In this document: in pieces, positions 17,221 to 26,048 of the stretch
How positions within the stretch are numbered: position 1 is the stretch's first letter
Layout: each line of letters begins with the position of its first letter
Assembly (NCBI RefSeq): GCF_012641365.1
Contig: NZ_JABAIM010000004.1
Location: 1-64,000 of the forward strand
Direction: 5' to 3'
Length of the DNA stretch: 64,000 bases
DNA from: Leeia aquatica
GTDB taxonomy: Bacteria > Pseudomonadota > Gammaproteobacteria > Burkholderiales > Leeiaceae
Position numbers and translations under genes: made by a program
Notes under the pieces: generated by a model
Told to the model about the DNA's origin: nothing
What the model saw: the letters and a program-made list of their open reading frames with translations, nothing else
Databases searched by the model: none

Positions 17221-18339
17221 TCAACCCACCTTACGAGCGAAACGCTGAAAAACGGCTTCCATCCGGTTCAGCATCACATCTCGTCCAAAACGTGCCTGCG
17301 CATCCTGATGCGCCTGTGTCGCCAGTTGCTCGCAGCGCTCCGGGTGCAACAACAAGTCGCGGATTGCCCCAGCCAGCGCCTCGCTGTTCTTGGGGGGAAC
17401 CATGATGCCGTTGTGCTCGTGTTGCACGGCATCGGCCATACCGCCAATCGGGGTGGTGATCACCGGTAATCGGCATGCCATGGCCTGCATGACCGCCTGG
17501 GAAACACCCTCGTCCCCATACGACGGCAAGACGAACAAGTCCAAAGCCTGCAACCAACGCTCAGGATTGGCTTGCTGCCCCACAAACCAGACCCGGTCCC
17601 CCAAAGCCATGCGCTCAAGGCGTGCATCCAGTCGATCCCGGTACGGCCCATCTCCGATCACCAGTAACCGCAGCTCCGGAAAAGAGGATTGCAACTGCGC
17701 CAAAGCCTCAAACAGGTACTCATGCCCCTTCCAGTCACGCAGGGTTGCCAAAATACCCAACCACCGGCCTTCCGGTATCCCCAGTACCTCACGTGCTTCC
17801 GCTTTGACGCCGGGGGTAAAACGTGACAGATCAATCCCGGTCGGAATCGATGTCATGCTTTCCGCTGCAAAACCGTTCTGCTGGACCAACTGTTCCAACA
17901 AGGGCTGACCGGTCACCACCAAATGCTGCACTGCCGACTGATAAAGCCAGAAAGTACTGCGCTTGGTGTTGATCGGCGAAGAGACATGCCGGGTACGCAC
18001 CACTGGGGCCGGGTGTGACAGCGTGCAATTGGCTAATGCAACCAGCCAAGAATCCGTAGAGCTATGCGTATTGAGGACATCCACTCGATGGCCGTGTTGG
18101 CGCAACCATTGACGCATCGCCCACAAGCCGCGCAGGTTCTTGCGACCAATAGGCAGCGCGGTCACCGGGACACCATACCCCGCAGCAGCCTGGTAAATGG
18201 TTGCCTCCTGCGGGCACAGCAACTCCACCCGATGGCCTCGTTCGATCAGCCCGGCGGCTTCGGTCAGGATACGAATCTCTTGACCACCCCAGCCACATGA
18301 GGCTTCGGTATGCACAATATGTAAACGTCGCGAACTCAC
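17221..18339 (-). CDS. Glycosyltransferase family 4
   Basis: This is a 372-residue GT-B enzyme. The N-terminal LHIVHTEASCGWGGQEIRIL has the Gly-rich acceptor loop, and the C-terminal GT4 region has GILATLRDWKGHEYL and LPSYGDEGVSQAVMQAMACRLPVITT. The start is taken as the GTG at 18339, which overlaps the stop of the GT9 gene as GTGA; the 27 codons before it lie inside that gene. It ends one base before the asparagine-synthase-like gene. Likely an LPS core or O-chain hexosyltransferase. Confidence 0.88.
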   Translation of the reverse strand: MSSRRLHIVHTEASCGWGGQEIRILTEAAGLIERGHRVELLCPQEATIYQAAAGYGVPVTALPIGRKNLRGLWAMRQWLRQHGHRVDVLNTHSSTDSWLVALANCTLSHPAPVVRTRHVSSPINTKRSTFWLYQSAVQHLVVTGQPLLEQLVQQNGFAAESMTSIPTGIDLSRFTPGVKAEAREVLGIPEGRWLGILATLRDWKGHEYLFEALAQLQSSFPELRLLVIGDGPYRDRLDARLERMALGDRVWFVGQQANPERWLQALDLFVLPSYGDEGVSQAVMQAMACRLPVITTPIGGMADAVQHEHNGIMVPPKNSEALAGAIRDLLLHPERCEQLATQAHQDAQARFGRDVMLNRMEAVFQRFARKVG

Positions 18340-19340
18340 TGCATCACTCTCAACAACTCTGTGGCGGCTTGATAAACAGGCGCTACCATGATTTCTGACA
18401 TATCGGTATCCACCCTGCAACGCCCATGAGGTGCCGGATGGTCAATTGTTCTCGCTAGAGGGTGCTGCATGGGACCATAGATACGGGAAGGGTGCAGACA
18501 GTGGTATAGCGCAACCATCGGTAACCCCAGCGCGGCTGCCAAGTGCGTAGGACCCGTATCTACGCCGATGTAGAGCGACAATTGCTGCATCAGTGCGGCA
18601 TTATCGCGCAGATTGAACGCCCCGGTAGCAATGGTCACGTGCTCAGGGAAGTGTTGCTTCAATTCGCGTGCGCGCGGCGTCGACAATGCATCCCCCAGCA
18701 CGATGAAATGACGCCGGGGATCATCCTCCAGTAGCCAGTCCATCAACTCGGTAAAACGGTGCAGCGGCCAATCACGGTAGGGTTTGGTGGGGAAACTCGC
18801 TACCTGCAGCCCAATCAAAGGTCGATTCTGCAATCGGTGGCGCAGTACCCAGCGCTCAGCTCGCCGGGCCTCTGCCGGAAGGACTTCATAACGGGTGCGC
18901 AACCGTTCCGTCTGGACACCCAGTGCAGCCGGCAGCGCCAAGGCCTGCTTCACCGCTGGAGTGTCTGCACCAGGCACAGACACTACCTGATCCAGCCATC
19001 GGTGATGGCGGTGGTCTTCTTGCTCAAAACCGACGGTATAGCGCGCCACCCTGCGGGCAAACTTCAATAGAGGGGCATCGCCACCATAAACCAGCGCCAC
19101 ATCATAGCGCTGGCCTGGAAAATGTCCCAACCAGCGTGCACGGCTGGGTGTAATGGCACCAAGCTGATCAATGAAGGGGAGGTTCTGCAATACCGCCACC
19201 CGCTTTGGGTGCCCCAGAACCGTTAAGTGCCCGTGTGGCAATGCCCGGCGCAAAGCCTGCAAGGCGGGTGTCGCGAGCACCGTATCACCAATCCGGCATA
19301 CATTGATGACCAGTACCTTGGCGTGGGGATCAAGTCGCAT
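18336..19340 (-). CDS. Glycosyltransferase family 9 (heptosyltransferase)
   Basis: This is a 334-residue GT9 protein. KVLVINVCRIGDTVLATPALQAL opens the first domain, and LYIGVDTGPTHLAAALGLPMVALY is the conserved donor-side block with the DTGPTH signature. I start at ATG 19340 (MRLDPHAK), which overlaps the msbA stop by 11 bases; the open codons before it are inside msbA. It is likely a core heptosyltransferase acting on lipid A-Kdo in the cytoplasm before MsbA flipping. Confidence 0.88.
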   Translation of the reverse strand: MRLDPHAKVLVINVCRIGDTVLATPALQALRRALPHGHLTVLGHPKRVAVLQNLPFIDQLGAITPSRARWLGHFPGQRYDVALVYGGDAPLLKFARRVARYTVGFEQEDHRHHRWLDQVVSVPGADTPAVKQALALPAALGVQTERLRTRYEVLPAEARRAERWVLRHRLQNRPLIGLQVASFPTKPYRDWPLHRFTELMDWLLEDDPRRHFIVLGDALSTPRARELKQHFPEHVTIATGAFNLRDNAALMQQLSLYIGVDTGPTHLAAALGLPMVALYHCLHPSRIYGPMQHPLARTIDHPAPHGRCRVDTDMSEIMVAPVYQAATELLRVMQ

Positions 19341-21189
19341 GATGCCCCTCCTGAAACTGCGCACGCCACAATGCCGCATAAGCGCCACCACGCTGCAGCA
19401 GCGCCATATGTGGCCCCACCTCGACAATACGCCCCTGCTGCATCACCACAATGCGGTCTGCTGCCTCAATGGTTGACAGTCGATGGGCAATGACCAGGGT
19501 GGTCCTGTGCTGCATCAAACGTTCCAGTGCCGATTGCACTTTCCGCTCGGACTCACTGTCCAGTGCGGACGTCGCTTCATCCAGAATCAGGATCGGCGCG
19601 TCCTTCAGCAAGGCTCGTGCAATCGCCAGCCGTTGCTTCTGCCCACCCGACAAGCGATTCCCCCGATCGCCAATGATGGTCTGCATACCCAGGGGGAGTT
19701 GCTCAATAAACTCCAGAGCATTGGCGGCCTCAGCCGCTTCGCGGATACGCTGCTCGGATGCATCAGGACAACCATACGCAATATTGGCGGCTACCGTATC
19801 GTTAAACAGGGATACATCCTGGGAAACCAAAGCAATCTGCTGCCTTAACGTCGCCAGCGGCAAATGGGCCAGCGGTATGCCATCCAGTAAAATATCACCG
19901 GCCCCGGCATCATGAAAGCGCGGCAACAGACTGGCCAATGTCGTTTTACCGCTCCCAGATCCCCCGACCAAGGCAACCGTTTCACCAGCGTTCACCGTCA
20001 AGCTAATGGCATCCAGGCTATCACGATCAGCGTGAGGGTATCGAAAGCAGACCTGCCGAAATTGCAGCTGGCCGCCAGCGTGCACCAGAGACTGCTGCCC
20101 GACATCAACTTCAACCGGTTCATCAATCAGGCCAAACACACTCTCTGCCGCGGCCAAGCCTTTCTGTAGCGACTCATTGGTGCGTGACAAACGTTGCACG
20201 GGCTGGGACAGCATCAGCATGGCTGTAATAAACGACATAAAGTCGCCCGCTGTCATGCTCCCAGCAGCGGAGCGCAAGCCGGCGTAATACACAACCACAG
20301 CCAGGGCGATGGAAAGCAGCAGCTGTACCAGTGCTGAGTTCCCAGAGCTGGCGACGGTCTGCTTGACGGCCAGTTGGCGAACACGGTTGGCACGGCCAAA
20401 AAAGCGGAGCGCCTCATACCGCTGCCCACCAAAGACCTTGATCACTTTCTGACCATGCACGCCCTCTTCCATCACCTGCATCATGTCGCCAAAGGCCTGC
20501 TGCTGCTGGCGGTTCAACCCTCGCAATCGCTGACCCACCTTACGAATGCTGAAACCCGCCAGTGGCAGCAAGATCAGGCAAATCAGGGTCAAACGCCAAT
20601 CGATGTACAGCATGAGCGCCAACTGCCCAATAATGGTCAGAGTATCCTTGAGCAACACTGTCAGCACGCTGATCCCCGCTTGCGTGACTGCGCCAACATC
20701 ATTGGCGATCCGTGACAGAATCAACCCTGCAGGATGGGTATCGTAATAACTGACCGGCAACGCCAGCAGGCGTTCGTACATTTTCTGGCGCAAATCCAGC
20801 ACCAGCTGGTTAGACAACCAAGCCGCCGCCCATTCACTAAAAAAGGTCGTTGCCGCCCGAAACAGAAACAGTGCGACAATCAAAGAGGGGACCAGCCAAG
20901 GGCTCACACCTTGGCCAGCAGGAGAGTGTGGTAACCAGTCCGCCAGCGGCTGCAAGAATGCAGGCACATGTTGCGCCGCCTGGCTGCTGAAATTCAGGTT
21001 GATCAGCGGGCCCATCAACCAGGCGAACATTGGCTCGGTCATCGCGGCCAGTTGAGTCGCCAGAAATGCCAAGACAATCACCTTCCAGTAGGGGCGTAAC
21101 TGCCGCAATATCCGTAGATACAGCGCTCGGCTACTCAGGGAGGGTCGGTTGGTAACGGTCATGGGCAGGACAAACGGGCAATCGCCCAT
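19330..21189 (-). CDS. msbA: Lipid A export ATP-binding/permease protein MsbA
   Basis: This 619-residue homodimeric ABC exporter flips lipid A-core across the inner membrane. Six helices lie in residues about 35-330, followed by the nucleotide-binding domain with Walker A GGSGSGKTT (near 409-417), signature LSGGQKQRLA, Walker B ILILDEATS and the H-loop VIAHRLST. Its place amid LPS glycosyltransferases supports MsbA over a generic exporter. The start may be 21189 or the in-frame ATG at 21162; neither has a strong ribosome site. Confidence 0.93.
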   Translation of the reverse strand: MGDCPFVLPMTVTNRPSLSSRALYLRILRQLRPYWKVIVLAFLATQLAAMTEPMFAWLMGPLINLNFSSQAAQHVPAFLQPLADWLPHSPAGQGVSPWLVPSLIVALFLFRAATTFFSEWAAAWLSNQLVLDLRQKMYERLLALPVSYYDTHPAGLILSRIANDVGAVTQAGISVLTVLLKDTLTIIGQLALMLYIDWRLTLICLILLPLAGFSIRKVGQRLRGLNRQQQQAFGDMMQVMEEGVHGQKVIKVFGGQRYEALRFFGRANRVRQLAVKQTVASSGNSALVQLLLSIALAVVVYYAGLRSAAGSMTAGDFMSFITAMLMLSQPVQRLSRTNESLQKGLAAAESVFGLIDEPVEVDVGQQSLVHAGGQLQFRQVCFRYPHADRDSLDAISLTVNAGETVALVGGSGSGKTTLASLLPRFHDAGAGDILLDGIPLAHLPLATLRQQIALVSQDVSLFNDTVAANIAYGCPDASEQRIREAAEAANALEFIEQLPLGMQTIIGDRGNRLSGGQKQRLAIARALLKDAPILILDEATSALDSESERKVQSALERLMQHRTTLVIAHRLSTIEAADRIVVMQQGRIVEVGPHMALLQRGGAYAALWRAQFQEGHHAT

Positions 21190-21199
21190 TCTACCGCAG

Positions 21200-22327
21200 T
21201 TAGGGCTTTTTCACAGACAATAGCCGCTGGTAAAGCTGCGTCATTTCGTTAGCCATGGCATGAATTTCGTACGCTTCTGCACACTTCCGGGCCGCAACGC
21301 CCATCGCAGCCACACTCTCACTGTCCTGTCGCTGAAGCCAGTGGACCAAGGCTTGGTGATCCAGCGCGTCAATGGCTATGCCGCATTGATGGCGCATCAC
21401 GAGTTCAGCCGCGCCAGCCTTAAAGCTGGTCACCACCGGCAAACCACATGCCATGGCCTCCATATTCACATTGCCAAAGGGCTCATACAGTGCCGGCATG
21501 GTAAAAAAGTCGGCTGCAGCATAGTACGGGCGCACATCCTCGGTTGTCCCCATGAAGCGAACACGCCCCTCCACACCAAGACGCCGAGCCAGACTGGCAA
21601 GTCGTGCCTGATGCTTGTCGCGCCCTACAATCCAGAGGTGGTGCTGAGGCAAACTCACCATTGCCTGGATCACTGTTGCCAAGCCTTTCCGCTCAAAGCC
21701 CGAGCCCACAAACAACAGAATGCGCTCTGACTCACCGACACCATGTTGCTGCCTAAGCGCATACCGCCATTGCGCTCGGCCATCTGGATGGAAGTAGGAA
21801 ACATCGACCCCTAGATAAATGACGGGCAACAGCTCATCTGGCAAACCAAAGTAGTGTTTGAGCTCTGATTTGACCATCTCGGAGATGCAGATCACGGCTT
21901 GCAGATTCGGGTGCAGAAACATCTGCCGCTCAGCCCGACAGACATACCGGTGATATGGGCTCAGCCAGGTCATGAACCGACGAAGTGGGTGGCTGACCCT
22001 ACTACGTTGTTTCAACCATTCACGATGGACTCCATCACCCGCCCGATACACCATGACTCCGGGAATGCGCTCATGAGACTGCACGAGGTCAAACGTTTCA
22101 TTGCGCAGTGTTCTCTGTACAGCTCGCGCAAAGCTCCAGTCCCGCCAAGTGCTGCCCAGATAAAAGGGAGTCAGCACTATGGGTACAAACCGCCCATCTT
22201 CACGCCACTTCCGTGTCAGCAGCGTAATTTTTGCCCCATGCAGACTCAAGGCCTCAATAGCTCGGCTCACGAACCGCTCCGCGCCTCCGGCCGCATTAAA
22301 TTTTTGCCGAATCAAGGCAATCTTCAT
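21200..22327 (-). CDS. LPS core glycosyltransferase (WaaG/RfaG-like, GT4)
   Basis: This is a 375-residue GT-B enzyme. The start MKIALIRQKFNAAGGAERFV matches the conserved opening of the WaaG family, which adds the first glucose to heptose II of the core. The middle SHERIPGVMVYRAGDGVHREWL is also WaaG-like. The donor domain has FVGSGFERKGLATVI and PALYEPFGNVNMEAMACGLPVV. It begins two bases after the heptosyltransferase III-like gene, fitting inner/outer core assembly. I chose the ATG at 22327; 23 open codons upstream lie in the preceding gene. Confidence 0.9.
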   Translation of the reverse strand: MKIALIRQKFNAAGGAERFVSRAIEALSLHGAKITLLTRKWREDGRFVPIVLTPFYLGSTWRDWSFARAVQRTLRNETFDLVQSHERIPGVMVYRAGDGVHREWLKQRSRVSHPLRRFMTWLSPYHRYVCRAERQMFLHPNLQAVICISEMVKSELKHYFGLPDELLPVIYLGVDVSYFHPDGRAQWRYALRQQHGVGESERILLFVGSGFERKGLATVIQAMVSLPQHHLWIVGRDKHQARLASLARRLGVEGRVRFMGTTEDVRPYYAAADFFTMPALYEPFGNVNMEAMACGLPVVTSFKAGAAELVMRHQCGIAIDALDHQALVHWLQRQDSESVAAMGVAARKCAEAYEIHAMANEMTQLYQRLLSVKKP

Positions 22328-22329
22328 CT

Positions 22330-23448
22330 TCACTCCATCGCCAGCAGGGACTGCACGGCCTGATGCACCTGTTCGACGGACAGTGCGGTGAGGCATTCAC
22401 TGCGTTTGCCGCCGCCGCAGCCGTCGTGACCACAGGGGCGGCAGGCGTGGTGGGATACCAGCACGCGAGCGGGCACTTGCCACGGGGCCCATTCGATATC
22501 GCCACTGGGGCCAAACAATGCCACGGTGGGGGTGGCCATGGCGGCGGCCATGTGCATGGGCGCAGAGTCCACGCCGATGAACAGGCGCGCCCCAGCGGTC
22601 AGTGCTGCCAGCTCGCGCAGGCTGAGTTGGCCCGTCAGGTCATGCACCGGGCGTGACAGCCGCTGCTGGATGGCCGCATTCAACGCCCGTTCGGCATCAT
22701 TGGGGGCGCCGGTCAGTACCACCGGCCAGCCCTCGGCTGTCAGACGGTCGATCAGTGCCGCCATCTGCTCCACACTCCAGCATTTGAACAGCCAGCGCGA
22801 GGGCGGGTGGATGTGCAGAAAGCCTTTGGGGCTCAGGCCCAGCCCGTGCAGGACTTCACCAACACGAGCAGTGGCTGCGGTGCCGGGTTGCAGCACCAGC
22901 TTGCGCTCCTGCTCATCAGGGTACAGGCCCAGCCGCCGCAAGGCGTCCAGGTGGTATTCGACAGTATGGCGGCTGTTGCCCTTTCGTGCCGTGGTGAACA
23001 GATGGGTAAACGCCTTCTTCCAGCCCCGCTTGCCGGTACGCTGTGCCACGCTGTAGCGTGCGCCCAGCCAGCGCGCCAGCCAGGCGCCACGTCGCCCATC
23101 CGTCAGGTGGATCAGCAGGTCATACTGGCGGCTGCGCAGGGTGCGCCACAATTGCCACTCTTGCCGCAGCCAGCGCAGCAGCCCTTGCCGCTTGCCCTGC
23201 CGCTCGATCAGGTGCAGCTGTGAAAGTGCCGGATGATCCTGCAGCATGGGCGCGGTATCGGCATAGACCAGTGCGTCGATTTCCAGCTGTGGGAAGTGGT
23301 TCTTCAGGACTTGCGGTACCGGGCTGGCCAGCAGCACGTCACCATGGTGACGCAGCTTGACGAGCAGTACACGCCGGAGGGTAGAAAAATCCACCGCGTC
23401 CGCCGGGGCGACCCGAAACGGGGTCGCCACCGTATGTAGTTCAGGCAT
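22330..23448 (-). CDS. LPS heptosyltransferase III-like (RfaQ/WaaQ), GT9
   Basis: This is a 372-residue GT9 enzyme. VLLVKLRHHGDVLLASPVPQVLKNHFP is the typical RfaQ-type opening (TIGR02201), and RLFIGVDSAPMHMAAAMATPTVALFGPSG is the C-terminal donor block. It would add a branching heptose to the LPS inner core. Its ATG overlaps the end of ptsI by eight bases, which ties the PTS operon to the LPS cluster. Confidence 0.9.
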   Translation of the reverse strand: MPELHTVATPFRVAPADAVDFSTLRRVLLVKLRHHGDVLLASPVPQVLKNHFPQLEIDALVYADTAPMLQDHPALSQLHLIERQGKRQGLLRWLRQEWQLWRTLRSRQYDLLIHLTDGRRGAWLARWLGARYSVAQRTGKRGWKKAFTHLFTTARKGNSRHTVEYHLDALRRLGLYPDEQERKLVLQPGTAATARVGEVLHGLGLSPKGFLHIHPPSRWLFKCWSVEQMAALIDRLTAEGWPVVLTGAPNDAERALNAAIQQRLSRPVHDLTGQLSLRELAALTAGARLFIGVDSAPMHMAAAMATPTVALFGPSGDIEWAPWQVPARVLVSHHACRPCGHDGCGGGKRSECLTALSVEQVHQAVQSLLAME

Positions 23449-25171
23449 TCAGTTGTTCCAGCAAGGGCGTCACCTGCTCTTCATCCGTGCAGGCCAGGAT
23501 GGCATCGGTCTGCGCGGTCAGCTCTGCCAATGAGGACTGCCGCACCACCTGCTTCACCGCCAGCAGGCTGGCCGGGTGCATGGAAAAGCGCCGCAATCCA
23601 AACCCCAGCAGCAGGCGGGTAAAGCGCGGGTCGCCCGCCATCTCGCCACAGACCGACACCGGCTTGCCCAAGGCATTGGCGGTACGGATGGTATGGGACA
23701 GCAGCTGCAACACCGCAGGGTGGGCCGGATTATACAGGTGCGCCACCGAATCGTCGCCCCGGTCCACCCCCAGGGTGTACTGCACCAGATCATTGGTGCC
23801 CACCGAAACAAAATCCAGCAAGCCGAGGAAACCGGCCACATTCAGCGCCGCCGCCGGAATCTCCACCATCCCCCCCATCTTGACCTGCTCGTCAAAGGCA
23901 ATGCCTTCATCGCGCAGCGATTGCTTGGCCAGCGTCACATGCTGCAGGCACTGCCGCACCTGGGCCACGCTGGAGAGCAAGGGAAACATGATCTGGATGC
24001 AGCCAAAGGCCGAAGCCCGCAACAGTGCGCGCAGCTGGGTCTGGAACAAATGCGGCTGCGCCAGTGACAAACGCACCCCGCACAGGCCCATGGCCGGGTT
24101 CAGTCCGCCACTACGCTCAAACCATTTGGGCAACTTGTCGGTGCCGATGTCCAGCGTGCGGATGGTCACCGGCTGCCCGTTCAGGGCCACGGCTACCTCT
24201 CTGTAGGCTTCGAACTGTTCGTCTTCCGTGGGCAATTCCTCGCTGGCGAGGAACAGGAACTCACTACGGAACAGCCCTACCGAGCGGGCGCCGAAGTCCT
24301 GCATGTCCGGCACATCCTGCGGCAATTCAATATTGCCTTGCAGTTCGATCGGCACACCGCAGGCGGTGATGGCCTCGGCCGATTTGGTACCGGCCAGCTG
24401 TTTCTGCTGTCGCTGCCATTGCTGCAGCAACTTTTGATAATGCGCCAGCTCATCGGCATCCGGCTCGATGATGACGGTGCCGGCGCTGCCGTCCACCACC
24501 ACCAGCTCGCCTTCCTTCATCAGCTCGCGGGCATTATGCATGGCGACCACAGCGGGGATGCCCAGGCTGCGCGCCAGAATGGCGGTGTGTGAGGTGGCAC
24601 CGCCGGCATCGGTCACAAAAGCGGCGAACTCGATATCCTTGTACTGCACCATGTCGGCAGGGCTGAGGTCATGCGCCACCAGAATGGTGTCACGATCGGT
24701 CGCCAGCTGGCCGTGAGCGTGCGATACCGGGTGCCCTGCCAACACCTTCAGCACACGGTCCGCCACCTGGATGACATCCGCGCGCCGCTCGCGCAGGTAG
24801 TCTTCTTCGATTTCGTCGAACTGGGCCAGCAGGATTTCCAGCTGCTGCATCAGCGCCCATTCGGCGTTGCAATGTTGCTCTTCGATCAGCTGCCTGGGGT
24901 CACGCGACAAGGCCGCGTCATTGAGGATCATGATGTGCAGGCTGAGAAAGGAACCCAGCTCCGCCGGGGCATTATCCGGTATCGAACCCCACAGCATTTC
25001 CAGCTGCTTGCGGGTTTCGCGAATGGCAGCGTCAAAGCGGGCCAGCTCAGCCGGAATGTCCTCTTCCGGCAGCACCAGATGCACCACGTCGACCGTGGTC
25101 TCCGAGACCAGGTGCACATGGCCAATCGCAATGCCGCCAGCGCAACCAATCCCGCGCAAGGTGATGCTCAT
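23441..25171 (-). CDS. ptsI: Phosphoenolpyruvate-protein phosphotransferase, enzyme I
   Basis: This 576-residue enzyme takes phosphate from phosphoenolpyruvate and passes it to HPr. The phosphorylated histidine lies in the GGATSHTAILARSLGIPAV block, and the PEP-binding barrel carries GLFRSEFLF, RTLDIGTDK and the SVCGEMAGDP active-site segment. Start at the ATG preceded by a purine-rich GGAGGGAGAGG site; 11 upstream codons are open but unlikely. It follows ptsH by 78 bases. With only EIIA(Man)-HPr-EI here and no permease, it likely belongs to a regulatory PTS, as is known in several betaproteobacteria. Confidence 0.96.
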   Translation of the reverse strand: MSITLRGIGCAGGIAIGHVHLVSETTVDVVHLVLPEEDIPAELARFDAAIRETRKQLEMLWGSIPDNAPAELGSFLSLHIMILNDAALSRDPRQLIEEQHCNAEWALMQQLEILLAQFDEIEEDYLRERRADVIQVADRVLKVLAGHPVSHAHGQLATDRDTILVAHDLSPADMVQYKDIEFAAFVTDAGGATSHTAILARSLGIPAVVAMHNARELMKEGELVVVDGSAGTVIIEPDADELAHYQKLLQQWQRQQKQLAGTKSAEAITACGVPIELQGNIELPQDVPDMQDFGARSVGLFRSEFLFLASEELPTEDEQFEAYREVAVALNGQPVTIRTLDIGTDKLPKWFERSGGLNPAMGLCGVRLSLAQPHLFQTQLRALLRASAFGCIQIMFPLLSSVAQVRQCLQHVTLAKQSLRDEGIAFDEQVKMGGMVEIPAAALNVAGFLGLLDFVSVGTNDLVQYTLGVDRGDDSVAHLYNPAHPAVLQLLSHTIRTANALGKPVSVCGEMAGDPRFTRLLLGFGLRRFSMHPASLLAVKQVVRQSSLAELTAQTDAILACTDEEQVTPLLEQLNA

Positions 25172-25249
25172 TGCCCTCTCCCTCCATGTCGCTGACCCTG
25201 ACAATCCGGCCAGCTACCATGCCGTACCCGTTCGCCGGGCACCTCCTGT

Positions 25250-25519
25250 CTATTCGGCCTCGCCAAAGCGGTCGCCCACCAGCGCCACCAGCGCAGCCAG
25301 CGCCTGTTCTTCGTCCTCACCCGAGGCTTCGATGCCCACCCGGCTCCCCTTGGCCGCCGCCAGCATCATCACGCCCATGATGGATTTGGCGTTCACCCGC
25401 TTGCCGTTGCGCGACAACCAGATCTCGCTCTTGAAACCGGTGGCCAGCTGCGTCAGCTTGCTGCTGGCACGAGCATGCAGCCCCAGTTTGTTGATGATTT
25501 CCACTTCCTGCTCACGCAT
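25250..25519 (-). CDS. ptsH: Phosphocarrier protein HPr
   Basis: This is an 89-residue HPr. Active-site His15 is in NKLGLHARAS, and the regulatory Ser46 lies in NAKSIMGVM, the site phosphorylated by HPr kinase in bacteria that have one. The start is the ATG inside an eight-base overlap with the EIIA gene. It relays phosphate from enzyme I to EIIA proteins. Confidence 0.96.
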   Translation of the reverse strand: MREQEVEIINKLGLHARASSKLTQLATGFKSEIWLSRNGKRVNAKSIMGVMMLAAAKGSRVGIEASGEDEEQALAALVALVGDRFGEAE

Positions 25520-25937
25520 GTGCTGCCTCGTCCTTACAGTCTGCGGTTTCCGGCGCGGCTTCCACCACCACAATGCCATCGCGCCCCCCGCTCACCGCCT
25601 TGGCCACCACTTCAGTCAGGCTCAGCTTGCGATAGGTGAGGGCACGTATCAGCATGGGCAGACTGACTCCGGATACCAGCGCCACCCTTGCCCCAGGCAA
25701 ACGGGTGGCGATATTACAGGGTGTGGCCCCATAGATGTCGGACAGCACCAGCACGCCATCTTCGCTGGCCAGGGCTGCAATCTGCTGGGCCGCTTGCTCG
25801 CGCATGATTTCGGGATCAGCGCTCCGGTCTACCGAGAGCACGGAAAAGCGTTCAAGCGGTCCACCCATGACATGCTCGGCGCACTCCTGCAGGCTTTTGC
25901 CCAGGCTGCCGTGGGTAATCAGTAAAAATGCCACCAT
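25512..25937 (-). CDS. PTS EIIA component, mannose (ManX) family
   Basis: This is a 141-residue EIIA(Man)-fold protein. Phospho-acceptor His9 is in FLLITHGSLGKSL. The SDIYGATPCNIATRL and ALVSGVSLPMLIRAL blocks are typical of the family. There is no EIIB, EIIC or EIID nearby. In related bacteria this stand-alone EIIA with HPr and enzyme I forms a truncated signalling phosphorelay rather than a sugar importer. It is the first gene of the eiiA-ptsH-ptsI run, 111 bases after gshB. Confidence 0.93.
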   Translation of the reverse strand: MVAFLLITHGSLGKSLQECAEHVMGGPLERFSVLSVDRSADPEIMREQAAQQIAALASEDGVLVLSDIYGATPCNIATRLPGARVALVSGVSLPMLIRALTYRKLSLTEVVAKAVSGGRDGIVVVEAAPETADCKDEAAHA

Positions 25938-26048
25938 GATGTCTGTCCGTTGCTGCGACTGCAGACAACGGCCTCCAGTTCCCCTATATCAGCAAGATAA
26001 CGCGGATCGGCACGGAAAGCCAGTCAGCGCGGTCATGCGGCACCCATC

